From Candidatus Poribacteria bacterium (GTDB lineage: Bacteria > Poribacteria > WGA-4E > WGA-3G): a stretch of DNA of 64,000 nucleotides. Position numbers and translations under genes: made by a program. The notes beneath the pieces are model-generated. The model was given only the letters and a program-made list of their open reading frames with translations. It was not told where the DNA came from and did no database searches. Shown here piece after piece: positions 16,961 to 25,688 of the stretch. Each line of letters opens with the position of its first letter. Position 1 is the first letter of the stretch. The stretch covers positions 59,599-123,598 of the forward strand of contig JAAXGN010000104.1 of the NCBI GenBank assembly GCA_012267415.1, given 5' to 3'.

Positions 16961-17668
16961 TTATCTAAACGTCACTTGGACGACTCCAGCAGTATGTGAT
17001 GATTTCCAATTGCCGTTGGCTCTACGGAGTTGTGCATACATATCAAATCTGAATCGTCGCGTTATAGGCAATGTTAGATGCGGTTCAAAGGTGTGTGTCC
17101 AGTCTGTCCCGTGTTCTTCGATGTGTGCGGCAAGTCCGTAGTCGAAATACAAGATGAGCCAACGTGCTGTAATGTTTAGTGTTGGCAGCAGATGCCACGC
17201 TTGTTCCGTATGTGCTTCATGCATGGCAATCCCGAGTTTACTTGTCAACTGGAAACGTCTTTGCACATTTCTGCGTGTGAATGGACGCAGATATAATCCG
17301 ATGGTGTCGTTACGATCTTCGCTGACTATATCATATCCTGCCCCATCGGTGTAGACCCCGATGTGTGTGCCCGGGCGTAGTTTATATCCGAGCTCTACGC
17401 GAAGTCTGGCATATTCGGAGAGTATGTATCCCTCAATTCTTTTAGATGCATCGGTTCTATGGGCGCGGCTGTGTAACCCTATCCATCCTGTAAATTTGTT
17501 GGTATCATAAGGATAGACGGCGGTTAGATGGTAGTTACGAGTCCAATAATCACCCGTAAACCCACCGCTAATGATCGGTAGTTGCGGTAAATCCTTGAAT
17601 TGTGCATTCGCGGAGCCGGTAAGACTAAGCAAGAGACATAAAATAAATGTAAATGTTGTAAACCTCAT
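16961..17668 (-). CDS. Predicted outer-membrane beta-barrel protein
   Basis: This 235-residue protein has AAAGGTG before ATG. A signal peptide ends at A-N-A-Q. The mature part alternates hydrophobic and polar residues in ~10-residue strands rich in Tyr, Arg and Thr, and the last strand is G-V-V-Q-V-T-F-R, near the aromatic C-terminus used for barrel assembly. There are no Cys and no enzyme motif. I cannot assign a family; it could be a small porin or a structural barrel. Confidence 0.6.
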   Translation of the reverse strand: MRFTTFTFILCLLLSLTGSANAQFKDLPQLPIISGGFTGDYWTRNYHLTAVYPYDTNKFTGWIGLHSRAHRTDASKRIEGYILSEYARLRVELGYKLRPGTHIGVYTDGAGYDIVSEDRNDTIGLYLRPFTRRNVQRRFQLTSKLGIAMHEAHTEQAWHLLPTLNITARWLILYFDYGLAAHIEEHGTDWTHTFEPHLTLPITRRFRFDMYAQLRRANGNWKSSHTAGVVQVTFR

Positions 17669-17887
17669 AACTTTTTATTCACCTTTCGTTTTTAGTGCGG
17701 GGGTTTAGCGTCTCCCCGCAGGACGCGTTTGTGAAACGTTTTTTGTTGCGGATATTTATTCACGCCTCCGCAGGGCGAGCCCTAAAGACGCAAATTATTT
17801 CAGGATTAATATTAACATATAATCCAAAACTACTAGCGAAAAGATTAGCGGATAGATGCTCACCCACTAATTTCTCCTCATGTGCGT

Positions 17888-18445
17888 TTACCTTCTGAAG
17901 CGTCCGCCGCGCTCGGTATTCCCGCGTTCTTCACGGCGTTCTTGTGCTTCTTCGCGGCGTTCTTGCAGTTCTTCACGTCGCTCTTTACGCAATTCTTTGA
18001 GTTTGGTTAGCTGCTCTTCGGTCAAAACTGTTGCGAGTTTTGTATCAAACTCAGTTTCAGCTGTTTCAAGAGATTTTTGGGCATTTTCACGCATGCCGGC
18101 TAAATCTTCTAAAGCGGCGCGTCTGTCGTCAGATTCGCGTGCTTTCTGTATTTTTTCTTGAATTTCCTGCTTTTTCTTTTGAATTTCATCGTAGGCTGCT
18201 TGATGGATTGGGCGTGCTTTTATGAGCGTTTCATCGTCTACTTTTAAGACAAAGGTTAGGTCTGTCCAAGCGTTGTTGACAAAGGCATCTAATGCGGTTT
18301 CCATGAATTGTCCTTCTCGGGCATTTTCACCGCCAAACCTACGTTCAGACCGGTCGTGTAATTGTGCTGTTGCTTGTTGAAAGATAATACCGCCTATTGT
18401 TACAGCGGCTACGATTGCGATAAATACAAACCATTTGGTTTTCAT
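17888..18445 (-). CDS. Periplasmic Spy/CpxP-like helical protein
   Basis: This 185-residue protein has AAGGAG before ATG. Signal peptide I-A-I-V-A-A-V-T-I-G-G... ends near A-T-A-Q. The mature protein is almost entirely helical and charged, with L-T-E-E-Q-L-T-K-L-K-E-L-R, the LTxxQ-type motif of the Spy/CpxP family of periplasmic chaperones and envelope-stress sensors. The C-terminus has imperfect R-R-E-E/Q-E-R repeats encoded by repetitive DNA, ending in a basic tail. A shortened copy of its 3' end lies 900 bp away at 18810. The family call rests on architecture and one motif. Confidence 0.6.
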   Translation of the reverse strand: MKTKWFVFIAIVAAVTIGGIIFQQATAQLHDRSERRFGGENAREGQFMETALDAFVNNAWTDLTFVLKVDDETLIKARPIHQAAYDEIQKKKQEIQEKIQKARESDDRRAALEDLAGMRENAQKSLETAETEFDTKLATVLTEEQLTKLKELRKERREELQERREEAQERREERGNTERGGRFRR

Positions 18446-18472
18446 TTGATTTCTCCTTAGATGTAAATAATA

Positions 18473-18595
18473 CCATTTCTATAGATTATTGTCTCATTGG
18501 ACGGTTGTTATAGTAGTCATTCTTTATGACACAAACTAAAGTTTGTGCTACAAAGAGAACTCTCTTCAATTAGAAATGGTGTAACGTGAATTATT
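18473..18595. repeat. MITE-like repeat unit with CACAAACT core
   Basis: The ends read TAATACCATTTCTA on the left and TTAGAAATGGTGTA on the right, imperfect terminal inverted repeats. The right half (18529-18595, with ACAAACTAAAGTTTGTGCTA then CTTCAATTAGAAATGG) is shared with 19070-19127. No coding capacity. Confidence 0.6.
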
Positions 18596-18809
18596 GATGT
18601 GAAAGCAGGTGGACTTTCCTGCTTCACACCAATAATAAGTCTGACAAAAGTTATTTGATGTAACGCTACAGTCAATCTGCAAGTTTACACCGGACTATTT
18701 AATGCTACCTGAACATCCATTAGATGTATTATTGTTCAAAAATGTTCATTTTTTGTGCAGGTGCTGCGATGGCACATCGGACTGCAGGGATAGTGCAATA
18801 TATAGAACG

Positions 18810-18899
18810 ATGTGCGTTTACCTTTTGAAGCGTCCGCCGCGCTCGGTATTTCCGAGTTCTTCGCGGCGTTCTTTACGCAATTCTTTGAGTTTAGTTAAC
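18810..18899 (-). pseudogene. Truncated duplicate of the 3' end of the Spy-like gene
   Basis: The stretch from TGTGCGTTTACCTT to about 18899 matches the 3' end of the gene at 17888-18445 almost base for base, but an internal block of about 60 bp corresponding to the R-R-E-E repeats is missing and the 5' two-thirds are absent. Only the C-terminal tail could be read and there is no start. It is a partial duplication remnant. Confidence 0.8.
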
Positions 18900-19044
18900 A
18901 ATAATAGACATTATAGCAAAATTTGCAAACAATGTCAAGAAAAGATAAGGATAGTCTCCAGTACAAAAAAAATGAATTTATTTTGAATGAAATTGGACTA
19001 AAGCAACGTGACTTTGGTATAAAATCAACACTAAACGGACATTA

Positions 19045-19127
19045 GGACACAAACTAAAGTTTGATGCTCAAAATACAAACTAAAGTTTGATGCTCAAAAA
19101 GAGATGTTTTCAATTAGAAATAGTATA
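19045..19127. repeat. Two adjacent CACAAACT/AAGTTTG repeat units
   Basis: ACAAACTAAAGTTTGATGCT occurs at about 19046 and again at about 19072. The second copy continues with CAATTAGAAATAGTATAAC as at 18595. It lies in the leader of the orphan STAS gene, so it would be transcribed if the promoter lies upstream. Confidence 0.7.
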
Positions 19128-19148
19128 ACAAACACAAAGGAGAAAAAA

Positions 19149-19490
19149 ATGAGAACGCGAATTCGCAAGCAAAACGGCATTTCAATTGTGGAATTGAGCG
19201 GGAAGATTGTAGGACCCTCTGCATTGGAATTACGGAACGTTCTTTTAGCAGAGATAGAGAGTTCTGATGCTCCGCGCATCCTTCTCAATTTTAAGCATGT
19301 CCACATGATTGGGAGTTCAGGACTCGGGGTGCTCATAACGGTCCATGCTGTTGTGAAACGAAATAACGGTCGTATCGGGGTTGTGTGTGTCGGAAAACAC
19401 ATTAAGAACCTGATTGTTGTGTCTCGGATTGTTCGTCTTTTTGAACATTTCGGTGACGAGGCAACGGCTGTTTCAGTATTGTCGGTTTAA
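19149..19490 (+). CDS. Orphan STAS-domain protein (antagonist-like, Asp replaced by Gly)
   Basis: ATG at 19149 has AAAGGAG 7 bases upstream; an in-frame ATG at 19104 lies inside a repeat and has no site. The 113-residue STAS domain is clearly related to the 5117 protein (similar V-E-L-S-G-K-I-V-G and G-K-H-I-K-N-L-I-V), but the acceptor loop is G55-S56-S57-G-L-G instead of D-S-S-G-L-G. The serine remains, so phosphorylation is possible, though the lost Asp may alter kinase recognition. No kinase or phosphatase is adjacent; repeats flank it on both sides. Confidence 0.85.
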   Translation: MRTRIRKQNGISIVELSGKIVGPSALELRNVLLAEIESSDAPRILLNFKHVHMIGSSGLGVLITVHAVVKRNNGRIGVVCVGKHIKNLIVVSRIVRLFEHFGDEATAVSVLSV

Positions 19491-19591
19491 TGCCGAGAAC
19501 AGGGGCGGGGCTCTATACCCGTCCCACCATTGGGATAATCCTAAATCGAGTTCACGTTTCTTTTAGATTTATAGTATCTCACAAAACCAAT

Positions 19592-19671
19592 TATAGCGCA
19601 AACTTTAGTTTGCGGACTACAGATGCATAAACTAAAGTTTGATGCTCAAGGTGGCAACTTAGGTTAGTATA
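19592..19671. repeat. CACAAACT-family pair plus fragment of the GAGGTG family
   Basis: GCGCAAACTTTAGTTTGCG (from 19595) and CATAAACTAAAGTTTGATG (from 19625) form a two-arm palindrome. It runs directly into AAGGTGGCAACTTAGGTTAG, a piece of the 14907-type repeat. It separates the orphan STAS gene from the convergent Hfq-like gene. Confidence 0.65.
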
Positions 19672-19687
19672 AATGATCGCATAATTT

Positions 19688-20158
19688 CTATGCTTTTGGC
19701 ACGATTTCCATTGAGTAGACAGCATGCCGATAGATGAGTATCATCTGATTATTGACGTTCATGGTAAAGTTATATTGGTTGTATTCTATAGGGATACCGA
19801 TAAAGACGTGTCCACTTCGGAGCGTTATTTTCACGAGTTTCTGCAAGATTTTTCCCATCGGGCGTTTACCAATCACTTTCGGGCGTTTATACGGGTTTTT
19901 ATCCGTTCTCAGTTTTTCTGCTTCAAGTTTTTTGTTGATACGCAAAGCATCTCCCAATTTATCCGCAGCTTCAACAAGCAGACTGCAAACGATATTGACT
20001 TTTGGAATAGTCCCTGCCGAAGTCTGCAGCTCATATTTCTCTATACCTGTGATATCTACCTTTTTGATGCCGTCATAAGTAATCAGTAGCACAGGGGATT
20101 GAAACATCTGTAATGTTTCTGTTTCAATATTTTTAGGTATCTCATTTTGTTGTGTCAT
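19688..20158 (-). CDS. Sm/Hfq-like domain protein coupled to a DNA methyltransferase
   Basis: This 156-residue protein's start overlaps the methyltransferase stop by 4 bp (ATGA), indicating translational coupling. The C-terminal ~50 residues resemble the Sm fold of Hfq: L-R-S-G-H-V-F-I-G-I (Sm1-like, with G at the turns), N-Q-Y-N-F-T-M-N-V, then I-L-I-Y-R-H-A-V-Y-S, which parallels the Hfq Sm2 motif Y-K-H-A. The N-terminal 100 residues (including V-L-L-I-T-Y-D-G-I) are unlike standard Hfq, which has only ~75-100 residues in total. RNA binding and ring formation are inferred; a link to restriction-modification is suggested only by position. Confidence 0.55.
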   Translation of the reverse strand: MTQQNEIPKNIETETLQMFQSPVLLITYDGIKKVDITGIEKYELQTSAGTIPKVNIVCSLLVEAADKLGDALRINKKLEAEKLRTDKNPYKRPKVIGKRPMGKILQKLVKITLRSGHVFIGIPIEYNQYNFTMNVNNQMILIYRHAVYSMEIVPKA

Positions 20159-21711
20159 TGTTGGACCTCCGTTTCTTTTTCTGTAAAGAGTCCCATCTGT
20201 TTATCATCATAATGCCGTTCAGATTTTTTACGCGGTCTAATCCAGTTACGTGGCAGTTTGATAATCTCTTTGATAGACCCAGGATTCTCAAAATACGCAT
20301 CCTCTATCTGCCAAAACTGCAGTTTTGGATAACGTTTACCACTTTCAGCATGCTCAAAAGTTCCCATATCTGCAGCGAGTTGACGCATACCGTTTGTCAC
20401 CTTTTCAAGCGTGATAAAGATACCGGCAACTGCGTTTTGTTCGGTAAGGGTATGACAAAATGCACGTACCTGTGCAATAGTCGGCTTACCTGTTTTCACT
20501 TCCGCGATAATTCGTCTCTCGGTCTCTGTGTCCGAGTCCGGTTCCCATAGCATGAAATGCCCAACACCATCCTTACCGCCATCGCCTACGTTGGCAGTCG
20601 GTTTGAGTCCGACCCGCGTCACTGCCCAGTTCGAGAAGTCGTGATATTTCTTTTCATCCCGCACGAGTTTATGGACTTCCTGCATGTTGGTTGGGTAGCC
20701 GTCTATGTCAAAATCTTTGTGCGGTAATAATCCGTGCCGATCATACATCCGATACCCGATTGGATCAAGCGATATGACGGTCAAATCTATACCAATCCAA
20801 TGCCGATTTAACGTATGCGCCGCATCTATAGTCGTCCCACACCCACAGAACGGATCCATCACAAGATCACCAGGATTACTGGACGTTTCGATTATCCGTT
20901 CGTAGAGGGCAAGCGGTTTCTGCGTTGGATAGCCGAGATTTTCCTTTGCATTGCCTTGTATGAAAGGAATATGGAATACATTCTCAGGTTTACCTGTTTT
21001 CATGTAAGATTTGCGTGTCGTGCCATCTTTGCTTTTGTATATTTTGTATCTTCTCCCATCAGAGTCTACTTTGTCATAACGATCAATTGCTTTTTGGTCA
21101 TATTCAACAAGTATCGCATCAAAGTTAAAACGATAATTTGTATCAGCATCATTGACATAATACAATAGATTGTCATAATTTTTTGGGTATGTTCTTTTAC
21201 TGCTGTGGGGTTTGAAGTAATGCCACACAATCTCATTCCGAAAATGCTCATTTTTCTTTCTGTTTTTCTGGTCCCAGATCGCATCCATAATTCCCTTGAG
21301 GTAGTGGGAGGCAGTTGGATCGCAGTGTAGGTATATGCTACCGGTATCTCTCAACAACCGATGCATCTCTGCGAGTCTGGGGCCCATAAAAGCGAGGTAT
21401 GCCCGCATCGCCCCTTTATTGCCACTCACAGCGTTTTGTAGCACAAGGTCATATCCTTTTAGGCATGTGTCCAGTGCCTTGTAGGTATCGCTTGCTTTCG
21501 CGCGTTGTGTGATATCCTCACGTGCGTCTTGTGCTACTGTGTCCCACTGCCATATATCCGTAAATGCTTTGGATTGTGCTTTGGACTCTGTGAAAAACGC
21601 GTTGTAGTTGCGTCCAGAGTTGAAAGGTGGATCGGTTGCTATAAGGTCAATGAATCCGTCTTCCATCTCCCGCATGATTGTGAGGTTGTCGCCGAAGTAG
21701 AGTTTGTTCAT
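20155..21711 (-). CDS. Beta-class DNA N4/N6-methyltransferase with C-terminal PD-(D/E)XK-like nuclease domain
   Basis: The start at 21711 has AGGTGG upstream; GTG at 21723 is an alternative. Of about 518 residues, the first ~320 are an amino-methyltransferase with motif IV D-P-P-F near residue 30, a central target-recognition stretch and motif I D-P-F-C-G-C-G-T-T near 290. This order (IV before I) is the beta class. Residues ~370-480 contain G-D-G-G-K-D-G-V-G, I-I-A-E-V-K-T-G-K and A-V-A-G-I-F-I-T, resembling the Mrr-type restriction core (D, then E-x-K). One polypeptide may thus methylate and cut DNA. The target sequence is unknown. The Hfq-like gene is coupled downstream. Confidence 0.8.
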   Translation of the reverse strand: MNKLYFGDNLTIMREMEDGFIDLIATDPPFNSGRNYNAFFTESKAQSKAFTDIWQWDTVAQDAREDITQRAKASDTYKALDTCLKGYDLVLQNAVSGNKGAMRAYLAFMGPRLAEMHRLLRDTGSIYLHCDPTASHYLKGIMDAIWDQKNRKKNEHFRNEIVWHYFKPHSSKRTYPKNYDNLLYYVNDADTNYRFNFDAILVEYDQKAIDRYDKVDSDGRRYKIYKSKDGTTRKSYMKTGKPENVFHIPFIQGNAKENLGYPTQKPLALYERIIETSSNPGDLVMDPFCGCGTTIDAAHTLNRHWIGIDLTVISLDPIGYRMYDRHGLLPHKDFDIDGYPTNMQEVHKLVRDEKKYHDFSNWAVTRVGLKPTANVGDGGKDGVGHFMLWEPDSDTETERRIIAEVKTGKPTIAQVRAFCHTLTEQNAVAGIFITLEKVTNGMRQLAADMGTFEHAESGKRYPKLQFWQIEDAYFENPGSIKEIIKLPRNWIRPRKKSERHYDDKQMGLFTEKETEVQQ

Positions 21712-21850
21712 TTGGGTTGCCACCTACTCTTAAAAATAATAAATGCGTTGGGTACGTTTGTGCTGGCGTTTAAACGACATGTATTTTTCCGAAAATTTCC
21801 GAAAATGAGAGATTTCGGGCTCCTTTTTCTGCGATTTGGGTTTGGTGTCC

Positions 21851-22876
21851 CTATTCTGTCCAAATCCCTATTTCTTTATAGAATCGGATAGCACCAGGGT
21901 GGAAAGGTGTACCAACATTGATCACAACATTTTTTTCATTGATGGCTCTTCCCGCTTTATGTGTTTTGACGACCTCTGCACGGTTGTTATACACCGTTTT
22001 CGTGAAATTGTAGACTGTCTCTTTATCTTCATGTTCTGCAGTAATTAGGTGCATGGATCCAACATTCAAAGAATCAAAAGGTTCGGTGAGGATTCTTTCA
22101 TATTCCTCAGCAGGAACAGTTCTTTTGTCGAAAAAAGGATACTGCTTGATCAGAGATTCAATCGCTGTTATCTCAAAAGGTATAAAGAAGATATCCAGTG
22201 TTGATGATGCCTGTTCAACGGCGGGTATAGGTATTGCTCCCCCCATAAACGCTGCGTCAGCAGAACCGTCTTTTAGCATATCTGCTGCACCAAAGTAAGT
22301 TGCGTTGAGCGATGAGAAATCTTTATAAGTAACACCATGTGCTCCTAACACAGGATTTAGAAAGTACTCAAAGCCTGCACCTGCGGGTCCTACTACTACC
22401 CGTCTTCCTTTCAAATCTGCTATTGACTTGATCCCCGAAGCCTTCGTTGTTACGAACAGACCTATGTTGGGTGCAAGTGTCATAACAGCACGGATTGGGT
22501 GTTCTTCTTTCCATGCTCCTTCTCCCTGAACAGCAAAATAGGAAATCGCGGCATTTGCAAGGGCAAATTTTAAATTGCCATCACCCCTAACAAGCAGACG
22601 AATATTTTCCTGCGTGCCTTTCGTAGATTCTGCTGTAACTTTCCAATTTAAACCTTCAATGTTATTTTCAACGACACCTGCTATTGCTGATCCGACTTGG
22701 TAAAAAGTGCCCCCGCTGGACGCAGTGCCAATACTTATGAAACTTGTGCCAGTTTTCTTTTTTTCAGTGCTGTTTCCATTTTCTGCAGATTGTTTATCTT
22801 TATTGTCGCACCCTATTGTGAAACATAAAGCGAATATAAGACAGAAAATTGTGAAATAAGTAGTTGTAACCTTCAT
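21851..22876 (-). CDS. TAXI-family TRAP transporter substrate-binding lipoprotein
   Basis: ATG at 22876 has GGAG upstream and begins a lipoprotein signal ending F-T-I-G-C; a longer frame to 22939 lacks initiation signals. The mature part opens I-S-I-G-T-A-S-S-G-G-T-F-Y-Q-V-G, the TAXI signature, with V-V-V-G-P-A-G-A-G and later conserved helices. It is a periplasmic binding protein for a secondary, ion-driven TRAP transporter. No permease is adjacent; the fused TRAP permease at 50207 is the only candidate partner in the window. Ligands in this family include glutamate-type acids but are mostly unknown. Confidence 0.88.
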   Translation of the reverse strand: MKVTTTYFTIFCLIFALCFTIGCDNKDKQSAENGNSTEKKKTGTSFISIGTASSGGTFYQVGSAIAGVVENNIEGLNWKVTAESTKGTQENIRLLVRGDGNLKFALANAAISYFAVQGEGAWKEEHPIRAVMTLAPNIGLFVTTKASGIKSIADLKGRRVVVGPAGAGFEYFLNPVLGAHGVTYKDFSSLNATYFGAADMLKDGSADAAFMGGAIPIPAVEQASSTLDIFFIPFEITAIESLIKQYPFFDKRTVPAEEYERILTEPFDSLNVGSMHLITAEHEDKETVYNFTKTVYNNRAEVVKTHKAGRAINEKNVVINVGTPFHPGAIRFYKEIGIWTE

Positions 22877-22944
22877 AGTTTTCTCCAAGCGTATTTTATT
22901 TTTATAATGAATTATAGTGAAATCTATAATTACTTGCACAAATT

Positions 22945-23002
22945 GTAGCGCAAACTTTTAGTTTGCGTACACGACTGCACAAACTAAAAGTTTGTGCTAC
23001 AG
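22945..23002. terminator. Palindromic repeat acting as a probable operon boundary
   Basis: Bases 22945-22966 (GTAGCGCAAACTTTTAGTTT core) pair with 22981-23002 with one mismatch around a 14-base loop. It belongs to the CACAAACT family and sits between the halogenase-like operon end (23107) and the TAXI gene start, so termination is plausible; no clear U-tract. Confidence 0.55.
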
Positions 23003-23106
23003 CACAGTCCAGTCTGTCGGTTTAAATCCTATGTGTCAAAAGTGTGTATATATTTTTGTATTTCACTATAATGTTAGGTAACCAAATAAACATGCTTAAT
23101 CTGCCA

Positions 23107-24402
23107 TTATCTTCCGGTGTCAAGTGGAACTTCTGGTGGAAAATAACACATTTTAGACATATCAGGGAAGATATGCGTTACATCTCTGCGATAGACATCT
23201 CCACTTAATATATCAACGATTCCACCTAAATGTTGCGGATACTTGGACAGGAAACGTGCAAAACTAAAATCCTTCGTATAAAATGCATAGACAAGTTTAC
23301 GGAAAGCCTCCATCCCATCAACAAACTTCTGACCGAATTCTCCGAGTTTGGTTTCTGAAAAGTCATTAGCGTGAAATGCTTCAATTATGGTATCCGCCGC
23401 CATCTCTCCAGATTTCAGTGCTAAGAAAAGGCCTGTGGAATAAACTGGATCTAAGAAACCGAATGCATCCCCGATCAATACCCAATTTTCACCTGCAATT
23501 TTGCTTGCACGGTAAGAGAAATCCTTAGTCGTCTGTATCGGAAACAGTTGTTTTGCCCCCTTAAGCCTTTGCTTTAGAGGTTGACATCTGTCCAATTCTT
23601 CATCAAATATCTTCTGAGCATTAAGTTTGCCATCGGAATCTCTTCTATTTTGAAGCAGGTAATCTAATTCACCAACGACACCCACGCTGGTGCGATTGTA
23701 AGGAAGCGGGATTGACCAAAACCAAGAATCTTTCTCTTCTGTATGCAGGATGAGTGTGGCACCTTCGTCAATACCGCTGTCCCGATGTCCACCTTCATAA
23801 TGTGTAAAGAGTGATGCTTTCTTGAGGTTCGGTTCCACACTGTTCAGTTTCAACTGTCTACCAATGAGAGAACTTTGGCCTGTTGAATCTACAATTACTG
23901 TTCCGTGAACGGTTTCTGTGTTCTTATCCGATGTTGATATTTCTGCATTGCCTCTATTTTGAATAACAACGCCTGTTGCCTTTTCCCCTTCAAAGATCAC
24001 TTTGCGGACACTAACACCTCTGAGAACATCTACACCTTTTTCCGTTGCATTATCCAATAGCATCTGGTCAAATTCGCTCCGTAATACCTGCCATGTCACA
24101 GAACTTTCATGCGGGTTGGTTTCAAAGAAATAGAAGGGTGCAGAGGCTTTTCCTGTGCGTGAGTAAAATTGGACACTATACTTCTGTGGAAAATGGCTTT
24201 TTCTAAGTCTGTTTAGGATACCGAGTCGTTTAAATGTCCAATAAGTTGCGGGTATTAAGGATTCACCGATTTTGAATGTCGGTTCAGCATCGCGTTCTAA
24301 CAGTAGAACGCGTTGTCCATTTTGCGCGATGAGTGTCGCAGCGGTGCTTCCCGCCGGTCCCCCACCGATGACGATGACATCGTAGTTTTCTTGATTATTC
24401 AT
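23107..24402 (-). CDS. FAD-dependent halogenase-like monooxygenase
   Basis: This 431-residue protein's Rossmann start V-I-G-G-G-P-A-G-S is followed by F-K-I-G-E-S-L-I-P-A, K74 in a F-P-Q-K-Y-S-V-Q-F context, W-F-W-S-I-P (a W-x-W-x-I-P motif) near residue 226, and G-D-A-F-G-F-L-D-P-V-Y-S-T-G-L. The W-x-W-x-I-P motif and a Lys at that position are the marks of FADH2-dependent halogenases, which make hypohalous acid that the Lys holds near the substrate. The family also contains non-halogenating dehydrogenases and reductases, so chemistry is not certain. A CoA-ligase-like gene lies 12 bp upstream on the same transcript. Confidence 0.72.
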   Translation of the reverse strand: MNNQENYDVIVIGGGPAGSTAATLIAQNGQRVLLLERDAEPTFKIGESLIPATYWTFKRLGILNRLRKSHFPQKYSVQFYSRTGKASAPFYFFETNPHESSVTWQVLRSEFDQMLLDNATEKGVDVLRGVSVRKVIFEGEKATGVVIQNRGNAEISTSDKNTETVHGTVIVDSTGQSSLIGRQLKLNSVEPNLKKASLFTHYEGGHRDSGIDEGATLILHTEEKDSWFWSIPLPYNRTSVGVVGELDYLLQNRRDSDGKLNAQKIFDEELDRCQPLKQRLKGAKQLFPIQTTKDFSYRASKIAGENWVLIGDAFGFLDPVYSTGLFLALKSGEMAADTIIEAFHANDFSETKLGEFGQKFVDGMEAFRKLVYAFYTKDFSFARFLSKYPQHLGGIVDILSGDVYRRDVTHIFPDMSKMCYFPPEVPLDTGR

Positions 24403-24414
24403 CTGTTTATTCTC

Positions 24415-25662
24415 TTAAGGTCGTTTATCCGTAAATCGTTTTGACTTCAATTCATATCTTGGTAGAGTTCCATGTGGGACAATTTTGACGATTGTACGTA
24501 GACCTAAAGCGTTTCTGATTGCATCCGTTACTGCTCTTGCTGCGTCAGTAGGATTTGGATTCGTAGATTCAATTTGGACTTCAAGTTCATCAAGTGTTTC
24601 TGTGCGATAAGTGCGGACAGAAAACTCTTGCACATCGGGATATTGAAGGATAATATTTTCAATCGTAGCGGGATATACGTTCAATCCTCTGATGATGATT
24701 GCATCGTCTAACCTTCCGATGACACCTCCTTCAAGTGCCCGATGTCTACTGCCACATTCACATGCAACCGACTTCAGCCTAACATAGTCACCTGTCCGAT
24801 ATCGTATCACAGGCATACCAACGCGTCCTAAATTAGTTATCACCAATTCCCCTTCATCAGCGGGATTTCCTGTCTCAGGATTAAGCACTTCACATAAGAA
24901 TTCATCCTCATTTAAGTGGACACTTGTCTGAGGATTGCACATGACACCCCAGGCACCGACCTCTGTTGCACCTGCGTGGTCATAAGCGCGTGCCCCCCAA
25001 CAGTCTTCAATTCTCTGTTTAGTTGCGGGTATGCTTGCCCCCGGTTCACCTGCGTGTATCGTCACACGTATTTTGGATTCTGCGTTGAGATTGATCCCTA
25101 ACTGTTTTGCTACTTCTGCCAGCCTGAGTGCATAAGTAGGCGTGCAAACCAATACAGTAATACCGTTGCTTAAGATAACCCGAAGGCGTTGTTCAGATGA
25201 GAAACCACCATTTGCGATGGTAAGTGCACCCAGTTGCTGCGCCCCATGATAAGCACTCCAGAAACCGATAAATGGACCGAATGAGAACGCCATCATGATC
25301 CTGTCGGATGCTGTAACGCCTGCTGCTTCATAGATGTCTCTCCAACATTTACCCCACCAATCCCACGATTCTCTTGTGTCTAACCACCTTAAAGGGGCTC
25401 CTGTTGTGCCAGATGTTTGGTGCAGACAAGTATAACGTTCTAAAGGATATGTGAGATTTGTACCGTAAGGTGGATGAGATACCTGGTCCTCGCTTAACTC
25501 ATCTTTTGTAGTGAAAGGTAGTTCTTGATAGTCATTTAGAGTCTGTATCTTATCTGGATGTGTAATCCCGACATCGCTTAATTTATTCTTATAGAATGTG
25601 TTTGTTTCCAAAACATGTTTAAGCATCTCACGAAATAGATGTAATTGTTCTTTTAATGGCAT
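24415..25662 (-). CDS. Phenylacetate-CoA ligase-like adenylate-forming enzyme (PaaK family)
   Basis: These 415 residues match PaaK length. The nucleotide loop H-Q-T-S-G-T-T-G-A-P-L lies near residue 75. H-A-G-A-T-E-V-G-A-W is the A5-type motif, Y-R-T-G-D-Y-V the A7-type motif and R-G-L-N-V-Y-P the A8 hinge. The enzyme would activate an aryl or acyl acid as the adenylate and pass it to CoA. It is 26 bp after the radical SAM gene and 12 bp before the halogenase-like gene. The substrate may be an aromatic acid, which would suit a halogenase partner; that is inference. Confidence 0.88.
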   Translation of the reverse strand: MPLKEQLHLFREMLKHVLETNTFYKNKLSDVGITHPDKIQTLNDYQELPFTTKDELSEDQVSHPPYGTNLTYPLERYTCLHQTSGTTGAPLRWLDTRESWDWWGKCWRDIYEAAGVTASDRIMMAFSFGPFIGFWSAYHGAQQLGALTIANGGFSSEQRLRVILSNGITVLVCTPTYALRLAEVAKQLGINLNAESKIRVTIHAGEPGASIPATKQRIEDCWGARAYDHAGATEVGAWGVMCNPQTSVHLNEDEFLCEVLNPETGNPADEGELVITNLGRVGMPVIRYRTGDYVRLKSVACECGSRHRALEGGVIGRLDDAIIIRGLNVYPATIENIILQYPDVQEFSVRTYRTETLDELEVQIESTNPNPTDAARAVTDAIRNALGLRTIVKIVPHGTLPRYELKSKRFTDKRP

Positions 25663-25688
25663 AGTCTTTGAAATAACACCAATAGGGA

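Larger units (their letters stand above)
18446..19148. other. 703-bp repeat-rich gap
   Basis: There is no intact gene. It contains a MITE-like unit (18473-18595), a duplicated 3' fragment of the Spy-like gene (18810-18899) and two more CACAAACT-type repeats (19045-19127). The 18600-18800 stretch holds nothing I can identify. A weak promoter-like pair (TTGGAC 18993, TATAAA 19018, 19-bp gap) precedes the orphan STAS gene. Confidence 0.55.

Noticed and set aside
18702..18986. Plus-strand frame spanning the repeat-rich gap
   Set aside because: It crosses the antisense of the duplicated Spy-like fragment and has no initiation signals.
14290..23002. CRISPR array from the repeated CACAAACT palindromes
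   Set aside because: Copies are dispersed over kilobases with irregular spacing and no uniform spacers; no cas gene is present.
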